Shown: in pieces, positions 57,532 to 64,000 of the stretch
Numbering within the stretch: position 1 is the first letter of the stretch
Layout: every line of letters starts with the position of its first letter
Origin: Streptomyces fodineus
GTDB taxonomy: Bacteria > Actinomycetota > Actinomycetes > Streptomycetales > Streptomycetaceae
Assembly: GCF_001735805.1 (NCBI RefSeq)
Contig: NZ_CP017248.1
Span: forward strand, 1,240,001-1,304,000
DNA: 64,000 nt
Direction of reading: 5' to 3'
Made by a program: the position numbers and the translations under genes
Notes under the pieces: generated by a model
Seen by the model: the letters and a program-made list of their open reading frames with translations, nothing else
Database searches by the model: none
What the model was told of the DNA's origin: nothing

Positions 57532-58653
57532 ATGCGGGTGCCGTCTCAGGACGTTACGGTCGTGGCTCTTCTGGCGGATCCGGATGCGCCGACGGAGATC
57601 GCGCAGCGCATGGCCCAGATGCTTCCTGATCGGCTCGCCGAGAGGTCAGGCCACGGACGACGGTTCGACGTCGAGGTGGTCAGTGAGCCCTTCACAGCAG
57701 GGACCGAGGACCTGTCCACATTGACGCGCCGGATCATGGACCGCGGAAGTGAGGGGAACTGGGACATCGTCGTGGCCCTCACCGACCTTCCGCTGCACTC
57801 ACATGGGCGCAAGCTCGTGGTGGATCTGAGTCATGAACACGGCTTGGCGCTGCTGTCTCTTCCCACGCTGGGGGGCTTCCGGCTGCAGACCAGGGCCCGC
57901 CAGGCCGTGGAAGAAGCCGTGCTCAGCTTGGCGGGCCTGCAGGGCACGGGGGCTGAGGGGCCTCCGGGAAGTCAGCCGCTGCGGGGGCCCTTCATCGGTC
58001 GTCTCGCGCCTATCCATCCGGGCCAGATCGGTGAGGAGGAGATCGCCGATCTGCGGTACGTCGTCAGTGGGCCGCGCGGTTACCTGAGGGTGCTCGGCGG
58101 TATGGTCCGCGCCAACCGGCCGTGGCGCTTGGTGCCGGGCTTGTCGAAAGCCCTGGCGGCCGCACTCGCCACGGGAGCAGTCGCCACCGTGAACTCCACC
58201 ATCTGGAACCTGGCCACCTCCCTGAGCACGCCACGCCTGGTGATCGCCATGGTCGGGTCTGTCGCTCTCATGATCGGCTGGCTGATCGTGGACGCGAACC
58301 TGTGGCATCGAACGGATGAGGTTTCGCCGGAGGCGAGGAAGAGGGCGGCTCTCTACAACGCCTCGACGATCGTGACCGTGGGTATCGGGGTGATCGTCTG
58401 CTACGTGGGTTTGATGCTCATCAACCTGGTGTGCGCGCTGTTCATCCTCAACGACCGGGTGTTCGCTTCCACGACACGAACGCCGCCGCACGTCACGGAG
58501 TACTGGACATTGGCCTGGTTCGTCGCTCCGGTCGCCACGGTGGGCGGCGCGCTGGGATCGGGCTTGGAGAGCGACGAGGCGATCCGAGCAGCCGCCTACT
58601 CCAAGCGCGAACAGGAGCGTCGCAGGGTGCTGCAGGACGAGCACGGTGACTAG
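57532..58653 (+). CDS. Conserved hypothetical membrane protein
   Basis: A 373-residue protein with a soluble N-terminal domain (about 1-190; VTVVALLADPDAPTEIAQRM, NWDIVVALTDLPLHSHGRKL, VVDLSHEHGLALLSLPTLGG). Four membrane helices follow between about 205 and 350 (AAALATGAVATVNSTIWNLA, LVIAMVGSVALMIGWLIVDA, VTVGIGVIVCYVGLMLINLV, EYWTLAWFVAPVATVGGALG), then a short charged tail. I do not recognise a named family. The ATG at 57532 follows GAGGAG. It stands alone between two gaps. Confidence 0.82.
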   Translation: MRVPSQDVTVVALLADPDAPTEIAQRMAQMLPDRLAERSGHGRRFDVEVVSEPFTAGTEDLSTLTRRIMDRGSEGNWDIVVALTDLPLHSHGRKLVVDLSHEHGLALLSLPTLGGFRLQTRARQAVEEAVLSLAGLQGTGAEGPPGSQPLRGPFIGRLAPIHPGQIGEEEIADLRYVVSGPRGYLRVLGGMVRANRPWRLVPGLSKALAAALATGAVATVNSTIWNLATSLSTPRLVIAMVGSVALMIGWLIVDANLWHRTDEVSPEARKRAALYNASTIVTVGIGVIVCYVGLMLINLVCALFILNDRVFASTTRTPPHVTEYWTLAWFVAPVATVGGALGSGLESDEAIRAAAYSKREQERRRVLQDEHGD

Positions 58654-58946
58654 CGGGTGCCCTCAGTCGGAGATGTGCCGTCGGTCGGTGGTCGTCCCGG
58701 TCCGGAGATTCCGCTGTTCGGTCGGTGCGTGGTTGTTTCGCCTCGGGGGCCGACGGGGACCCGGACGCAACTGCCGCCGGAGCGCCGAAGCTCCGCCTGG
58801 CGGGCCGACGGCAAGACCGTTCCATCTGATTCAGGTGAACGGCCCGCAGAGGGCTGCGGAGCCACGGACCCCGCTGGCACTTCCGAGCGTCAGGCCCTTT
58901 ACGCCCTCTCCATCACCGCCATGCCGCGACATCAAGGGAAGCCATC
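58654..58946. other. Intergenic region before the formaldehyde dehydrogenase gene
   Basis: Nothing recognisable except the probable promoter. AAGGGAAGCC lies just before the ATG at 58947. Confidence 0.5.
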
Positions 58947-60122
58947 ATGAAGGCAGCGGTATACGAAGGACCGCGAACGGTCACAGTGAAGGACGTACCG
59001 GACGCGAAGATCGAACACCCCTGCGACATCATCGTCAAGATCACCAGCACCAACATCTGCGGTTCGGACCTGCACATGTACGAGGGCCGCACCTCGTTCG
59101 AGTCCGGCCGCACCCTGGGACACGAGAACATGGGCCAGGTCGTGGAGGTCGGCTCGGCCGTCCGCAAGGTCCAGGTGGGCGAGTATGTGGTTCTGCCCTT
59201 CAACATCGCCTGCGGCTTCTGCAAGCAGTGCGAGCAGGGCCTGACCAACTACTGCCTGACCATGCAGCCGGAACCGGCCCTCGCCGGAGCCGCCTACGGA
59301 TTCGCCGACATGGGCCCCTACCAGGGCGGCCAGGCGGAGCTGCTGCGCGTGCCCTACGGCGACTTCAACGCGCTGCGTCTGGGCCAGGACGCCGCCGAGC
59401 GGCAGACCGACTACGTGATGCTCGCCGACATCTTCCCCACCGGCTATCACGCCACCGAGATGGCCCACGTCAAACCGGGCGACCAGACCATCGTCTTCGG
59501 AGCCGGTCCCGTCGGGCTGATGGCGACCTACTCCGCCCTCCTCAAGGGCGCCGGCCGCGTCTGGACGGCCGACCACCAGCCCGACCGGCTGCGCAAGGCG
59601 GAGGAGATCGGGGCCATCCCGATCAACACCGCCGAGCGGAACCCGGCGGAGGTCGTCAAGGGGGCCACCCTCGGTCTGGGCGCCGACAACGGCTGCGAAT
59701 GCGTCGGCTACCAGGCACACGACCCCCAGGGACACGAGGACGCCAGCCTCACGCTCAACGGACTGATCGACTCGGTCAGGTTCACGGGCGACATCGGCGT
59801 GGTGGGCGTGTTCCTGCCCCAGGACCCCGGCGGCGCCGAGGCCCAGGGGCCGCTGGAGGCGCAGGGCAAGGTCCCGATCGACTTCGGCATGATGTGGTTC
59901 AAGGGCCAGCGCATGGGCACCGGGCAGGCGCCGGTGAAGAAGTACAACCGGGCGCTGCGGGACCTGATCGCAGGCGGGAAGGCGAAGCCGAGCTTCGTCG
60001 TCTCCCACGAGCTCAGCCTGGACGAGGCCCCCACCGCCTACGAGCACTTCGACGCCCGTGACGAGGGCTGGACCAAGGTGGTCCTGCATCCCAACGGACA
60101 CGGCAACGGCCACAAGCGGTAA
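58947..60122 (+). CDS. fdhA: Glutathione-independent formaldehyde dehydrogenase
   Basis: A 391-residue zinc-dependent MDR enzyme. Catalytic zinc ligands are in NICGSDLHMYEGRTSF and RTLGHENMGQVVEV. The structural zinc cysteines are in NIACGFCKQCEQGLTNYCLT, and the NAD site is IVFGAGPVGLMATYSALLKG. The insert region (YQAHDPQGHEDA) is typical of the Pseudomonas-type enzyme, which dismutates or oxidises formaldehyde with tightly bound NAD and needs no thiol cofactor. It protects against formaldehyde and related aldehydes, in line with the aldehyde-handling genes at the other end of the window. Confidence 0.94.
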   Translation: MKAAVYEGPRTVTVKDVPDAKIEHPCDIIVKITSTNICGSDLHMYEGRTSFESGRTLGHENMGQVVEVGSAVRKVQVGEYVVLPFNIACGFCKQCEQGLTNYCLTMQPEPALAGAAYGFADMGPYQGGQAELLRVPYGDFNALRLGQDAAERQTDYVMLADIFPTGYHATEMAHVKPGDQTIVFGAGPVGLMATYSALLKGAGRVWTADHQPDRLRKAEEIGAIPINTAERNPAEVVKGATLGLGADNGCECVGYQAHDPQGHEDASLTLNGLIDSVRFTGDIGVVGVFLPQDPGGAEAQGPLEAQGKVPIDFGMMWFKGQRMGTGQAPVKKYNRALRDLIAGGKAKPSFVVSHELSLDEAPTAYEHFDARDEGWTKVVLHPNGHGNGHKR

Positions 60123-60437
60123 GAGACCCGGGGCCGCCGTGCCCCCTGTCTCCCCTGGACCGGTCCGGGGGACGGGTGGCGATCTGCCCGTCCGCCGGAT
60201 GGGGCTGGCGGCAATCGCCGTGCTCCGGCCGGACCTGAACCAACAATGATTGCCCGCGCTCCGGCCTGGAGGACGGACGGCGGACGCTCAGCAGTGTCCG
60301 CGGGGGCAGCACCCCGTCCAGCGGCTGCGGCCGCCAGCCAGTCAGCGGGCCGTGTGGGAGGCTTCCTTGCCCGAGGGCTGCCGCACCTCAACCAGGCCGA
60401 CGCGACCCGGCAGGGCATCCCGGCCAGGCGGACACCC
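60123..60437. other. Gap with a possible terminator
   Basis: GTCTCCCCTGGACC and GGTCCGGGGGAC (60147-60173) can form an imperfect hairpin just after the dehydrogenase stop. No gene is supported before the FUSC start. Confidence 0.4.
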
Positions 60438-62613
60438 GTGACCTGGCTGCGGGCCTTCGGGGAGGTCGTGCGATCCGGGCTCACGATCGAGGAGACGCGG
60501 CTGGAGCCCCTGCTCGCGCTGCGCGCGGCCGCTGGGGTGGCGATCGTCATCGGGCCGGCGCTGTGGCTGGTCTCCCCTGCGTATGCCGCGTCCGCCGCCC
60601 TCGGCGCCTACTCCGCGGGTGGGGCCACCTTCCAGCGCAGCTGGCGTCCGCGCAAGGTGGTGGCGCTCGGCGCGGGCGCGGGTCTGGCGCTCAGCACCTT
60701 CGTGGGCTACCTGGCGGCGGGGCGACTCGTGACGTTCCTGCCGCTGCTGGCCGTATGGGCCTTTGCCGCGGGGATGGCGTGGGCCGTCGGATCGACCGCT
60801 GGGATCGTCGCAGCGACGACCGTGGGCAGCATGCTGGTGACCATCACCTTGCCCACGAGCATCGGGCGCGCCCTGGAGCACGCCGGGGTCATCGCACTCG
60901 GGGGCGTGACGCAGGCCGTGCTGATCTTGCTGTTCCCGATCCGGCGTTGGGGAGCGCATCGTGACGCGCTCGCCGACGCCCTGGCCGCCGTGGCGGACTA
61001 CGCCCCGCCGGTTGCGGCACGACCCGACCGCCCCGTTCGACCCGGAGCCGTTGATGACGGCCCGGGACGCGGCTGCCGTGACGCCGTCACAGGCCCGCAC
61101 CCGTCCCCCCGTCCTGCACGGCCCCCGGGGACTCGCCGAGCGCATTCGGCCGGTGGTCGCGGCGCTCGCCGACCCGGACGTCGGCGCCCCGGCGGAGGGA
61201 CCCGGGCGGGACCGCGCGCGGGAGTTGCTCGACGCGGCCGCCGACGTTCTGGACGCGGTCGCCCGTTCGATCCGCCGCGGCACTCCCGCCGAGGTGCGGC
61301 CCGGGAGCACGGACGTCCTGCGCGTCGACGAGGAGCACGAGGTGCTGGAGGGCCCCGCGAGGCAGGCCGCCGAGCGGCTCGTGGAACTGCTCGGCGAGGC
61401 GTTGGAGATCGCCGGTAGCGGCTGCGCGCGCGGGAGGACGCCCACGCCGCCCGGCCTCACCGGCGCCCGGTTCCTGGTGCGCCCGACAATGCTCCGGCTG
61501 GTCCCGGTCGTCGTACGGGCGGTCCGCCGTGAGCTCCGCCGGGACTCGCCCGTGTTCCGGCACGCCGTCCGCCTGGCGGCGGTGGCCACGCTCGGCTATC
61601 TGATCGCCGCCCGGCTCCCCCTGAGCCACGGCTACTGGGCGCCCATCGCCTCGGTGATGGTGATGCGGCCCGACTTCCACCGGACGTACGCGCGTGCGGT
61701 GGCCCGTCTCGCCGGGACCCTGGCGGGGGTCGCGCTCGCCACCGGGATGGTGCGGGCCCTGGGCCCGGACGCCCATGTGTCCGGCGCGCTGGCGGTGGTC
61801 TCGGCGGGCCTGTCGTACACGCTGAACCGTACCGGCTACGCCTACTCCCAGTGCTTCACCGCCGCGTACGTCGTCTTCCTGCTCGGCATGGGCGGCCAGG
61901 CATGGGAGCAGACAGTCCCGGAGCGGGTGGTGCTCACCCTGCTCGGCGGGGCCCTGGCGATGCTGGCGTACGTGGTGTTCCCCGCATGGGAAACACCACG
62001 ACTGCCGGGGCGGCTTGCGGACTGGCTCGCCGCCAACGGCCGCTACGCGGCCGCGGTGCTCCGCGACTACGCCGAACCGACCCGGGAGCATCACGCCGAC
62101 ATGCGCAGGGCGCTGCTGGAGAGCAGGGAGGCACGTGCCGCCTGGCAGGAGGCATACGACCGGGCAAAGCAGGAACCGGTCCGCCCCAGGGGTCTGACGT
62201 CGCGCGAGGCGCAGGAGGCGCAGGAGGCGCTCAAGGGGTTCGGCCGCGCGGCGATGCTCATGGAGAGCCACGTCCCGCGGGCCGACAGCCGTTTCGTCCC
62301 CGAGGCGGAGCGATTCGCCGAGGCCCTGGAGACGGACACCGCGAAGGCAGCAGTCGCCGTGCGCGAGCACAGGAATCCGGACTGGGGACGCGTGGAGGAG
62401 GCGCTCCACGCGTGGGAGGACGCCGCCGGCAATGGCAGTCCGGTCGTGCGGCGCGAGGCGGAACTGCAAAAACGGGCCTTGGAAGACCTCGCGACAGCCG
62501 TGAGCCGCACACCCCTGGAACGGGACGTCGGCTCTGCTCGCGAGGAGCAGCGGGTGCGGGCGACCCTGGCTGCGGAGGGTATCGGAGCAGGGCCCGCGCA
62601 CCGGGGTGGATGA
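60438..62613 (+). pseudogene. FUSC-family transporter, single-base frameshift
   Basis: From the GTG at 60438 the first frame reads an N-terminal FUSC membrane unit (RLEPLLALRAAAGVAIVIGP, AYAASAALGAYSAGGATFQR, GVIALGGVTQAVLILLFPIR). In the C4 run near 61004 the frame is lost; without one C it continues DYARRLRHDPTAPFDPEPLM. The second frame carries the second FUSC unit (AVRLAAVATLGYLIAARLPL, GYWAPIASVMVMRPDFHRTY) and a long helical C-terminus to 62613. Joined, it would be about 724 residues, the size of aromatic-acid/fusaric-acid exporters. The single C may be an error. Confidence 0.8.
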
Positions 62614-62667
62614 CGGCGCCGACGACGGAGAGCGCTGCGCCTGCTGGAACGGGACATAGTCGCCCGG

Positions 62668-62907
62668 CCGCGTCGAGCGCCGCCACACGTACGCCGGTGT
62701 CGCCATCACGAGGATCAGACCCGCCAGGATCAGCAGTTCGATCCCCTCGACGTTCCACCGAAAGGACTTCTCCGCCTCGGCCGTCACGATGAGCACCTTG
62801 CCGATGCCAGCAATCAGGCCGACGACGAGGAAAGGCTCCGCATCGAGGGTCTGGTTCCTGATGGTGAGGCGGACGGTGTGGAGCAGCTCGGCCACGATGA
62901 CCGCCGC
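62668..62907 (-). pseudogene. PsiE-like phosphate-starvation membrane protein fragment
   Basis: The frame from about 62907 gives AELLHTVRLTIRNQTLDAEP, FLVVGLIAGIGKVLIVTAEA, EKSFRWNVEGIELLILAGLI and MATPAYVWRRS: the C-terminal two-thirds of PsiE. The N-terminal membrane segments are replaced by an SDR fragment at about 62905, and the frame runs on past the normal end into antisense of FUSC. PsiE is a usual member of the Gram-negative stress-tolerance islands that also carry hsp20, clp and trx genes. Confidence 0.75.
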
Positions 62908-63115
62908 AGACAGACTGGACCTCGATCATCTCGACGCGGTGGTCCACAACGCAGGGTCGCCCTCGACGACCCGCCGCGTCGAGAGACCGAGGACAGCCAC
63001 GAGCTGATGTTCGGCACCAACCACCTCGGCCACTTCGCGCTGACCCAGTGGCTGGCCCCCCTGCTGTCCGCGGCGTCGGCGGGCCGCACCGTGACAGGGG
63101 GCAGCTTCGCGGCGC
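62905..63115 (+). pseudogene. Short-chain dehydrogenase fragment
   Basis: ADRLDLDHLDAVVHNAG, then in a shifted frame (one G short in GGG at 62956) VALDDPPRRETEDSHELMFG, TNHLGHFALTQWLAPLLSAA and SAGRTVTGGSFAAHR, form the middle of an SDR with its NNAG-type and NHLGHF motifs. Both ends are cut: PsiE begins on the left and the integrase remnant on the right. Confidence 0.75.
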
Positions 63116-63117
63116 AC

Positions 63118-63763
63118 CGAGCGCGGCAGAGGCACCTCTCGGAACTCCCCCGCCCTGCGGTGCTTCAGCTTCGCCGGCCTGTGCGTGTTGGAGAGGATCC
63201 GCTCATGCACCCTGTAGACATCGTCCGCCACGACGTTGTTGACGTTCACTGCCCGGGCTTCCTCGTTACGCAAGCCGCAACCCACCATCATGACGATTTC
63301 GAGCGCGAGATCTTCGTCGGCGACGATCAGCGCCTTCTGTGCGGAAGATGTTCACCTGGTTTCCGCGACCGATCCCGTCCGTCTCCAGCTCGTCCAGGAA
63401 GCGCTCGACCACGAGAGGCGTGACGGAATTCAGCTTCCGCGATCCGAGGCGGGGGATGAGGTGCACGTTGATGGAGCTGTCCACGTGCCACCCGTGGAGT
63501 ATTCGGTCATTCTGCGCTGCCGGGGCCGCCACTGCTCCGCGTATTCCGCGACCGTCTGCCGGCCGAGTTCGCGGCGGACCTCGGCTACTGACGGCGCCGT
63601 CTTCCTTTTCTCCGCGTAGATCTGCGTGAGGCACTCGATCGCGTCGTCGTGCGTGCTGTAGCCGGCCTCCTCACGCTGCCTGCCGAGAGCATCCCGGAAC
63701 CGGACCGTGTACGGGTGCGGGCAACGGTCTCGAAAAGCCGCATTCCTTGAAGAACGACCTCAT
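63118..63763 (-). pseudogene. Tyrosine recombinase (integrase) remnant
   Basis: From an ATG at 63763 the minus strand reads MRSFFKECGFSRP, then with single-base shifts PHPYTVRFRDALGRQREEAG, STHDDAIECLTQIYAEKRK, SVAEVRRELGRQTVAEYAEQ, HVDSSINVHLIPRLGSRKLN, PLVVERFLDELETDGIGRGN. After an internal deletion it continues ADEDLALEIVMMVGCGLRNE and RVHERILSNTHRPAKLKHRR, VPLPRSV. The last part is the start of the catalytic domain with its first arginine (CGLRNEEAR); the HxxR and tyrosine end is lost at 63118. It is inactive as written. Its 5' end lies 150 bp from the right direct repeat. Confidence 0.85.
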
Positions 63764-63913
63764 CCCACGGGCAAGCTCCGAGCCACGCATCTAGCCTTCC
63801 GAGCGGGCGCCGGGTGGCACAGCAGGCCCCTGGTAGCCGCAAGGTAGCAACGCGGGACACCGCCCGGTCCAATGCTGACCTTTTGCTGACTCGGACGCCG
63901 CGATCAGGGCCCC

Positions 63914-63949
63914 GACCTGCGGAAACACCCAAACGCTAGATCTTGGACT
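63914..63949 (+). repeat. 36-bp direct repeat, right copy
   Basis: Perfect copy of 498-533, same orientation, 63.4 kb away, just upstream of the decayed integrase. Downstream similarity continues weakly to the window end. It is a candidate att-site half or a dispersed repeat. No tRNA gene overlaps either copy. Confidence 0.8.
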
Positions 63950-64000
63950 CGAACATGGTACGAAGCACGAAGACACTCCCGATTCGTCTGCTCCCTGCCT

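Noticed and set aside
63800..64000. Chromosome end (telomere) of a linear Streptomyces replicon
   Set aside because: No dense palindromes of the telomere type, and the repeat continues to the window edge like ordinary internal sequence.

Overview
The window is high-GC, densely coded actinobacterial DNA, almost certainly Streptomyces. The evidence is strong G/C third-position bias, typical Streptomyces families (a SigF-type sigma factor, CsbD, a PucR-type regulator, an IS256 remnant, an ebo-type operon with a UbiA prenyltransferase) and many ATGA/GTGA stop-start overlaps. It reads as an accessory chromosomal region: intact operons are separated by truncated genes, transposase scraps and a decayed tyrosine recombinase. 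A 36-bp perfect direct repeat lies near both ends (498-533 and 63914-63949).

Layout. 1-1.2 kb: DNA methylase remnant and left repeat copy. 1.2-8.4 kb: electrophile/aldehyde and drug defence genes (TetR, SDR, DJ-1 protein, MarR, MFS exporter, aldehyde dehydrogenase, PPOX-fold protein). 9-11 kb: a TetR gene with two matching operators, a broken SnoaL-like gene and a truncated tetrapeptide-repeat protein. 11.2-18.2 kb: a seven-gene, fully overlapping minus-strand operon related to the ebo clusters, with an inositol-phosphate synthase in place of the usual EboD cyclase. 18.4-32.4 kb: an oxidative sugar-use locus with two secreted enzymes carrying identical ricin-type lectin modules (ThuA-DUF1080 and a PQQ-type sugar dehydrogenase), a ROK regulator, a ribose-type ABC importer, a Gfo/Idh/MocA oxidoreductase and a sugar-phosphate isomerase. 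32.8-34.4 kb: a sigma factor joined through a zinc motif and a membrane segment to a lectin domain. 34.6-37.5 kb: a second TetR/oxidoreductase/DJ-1 unit paralogous to the one at 1.2-3.7 kb.

37.7-43.5 kb: a general-stress (SigB/SigF-like) zone with an intact sigma factor, CsbD, small membrane proteins and an intact STAS protein, but frameshifted or partial kinase and phosphatase genes. 43.6-53.2 kb: a chaperone/redox block on the minus strand (DnaK, GrpE, zinc-finger-less DnaJ/CbpA, CbpM, ClpB, thioredoxin, UBP zinc finger, cNMP-domain flavoprotein, Hsp20). 53.5-62.9 kb: a PucR-type regulator, an in-frame UvrA-LysR chimera, a membrane protein, a formaldehyde dehydrogenase, a frameshifted FUSC transporter and a PsiE fragment. 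62.9-64 kb: abutting SDR and integrase fragments and the right repeat copy.

At least eleven reading-frame breaks are single-base length changes in homopolymer runs, so some genes called broken here may be intact in the organism. All functions are inferred from sequence patterns; no database search was run.
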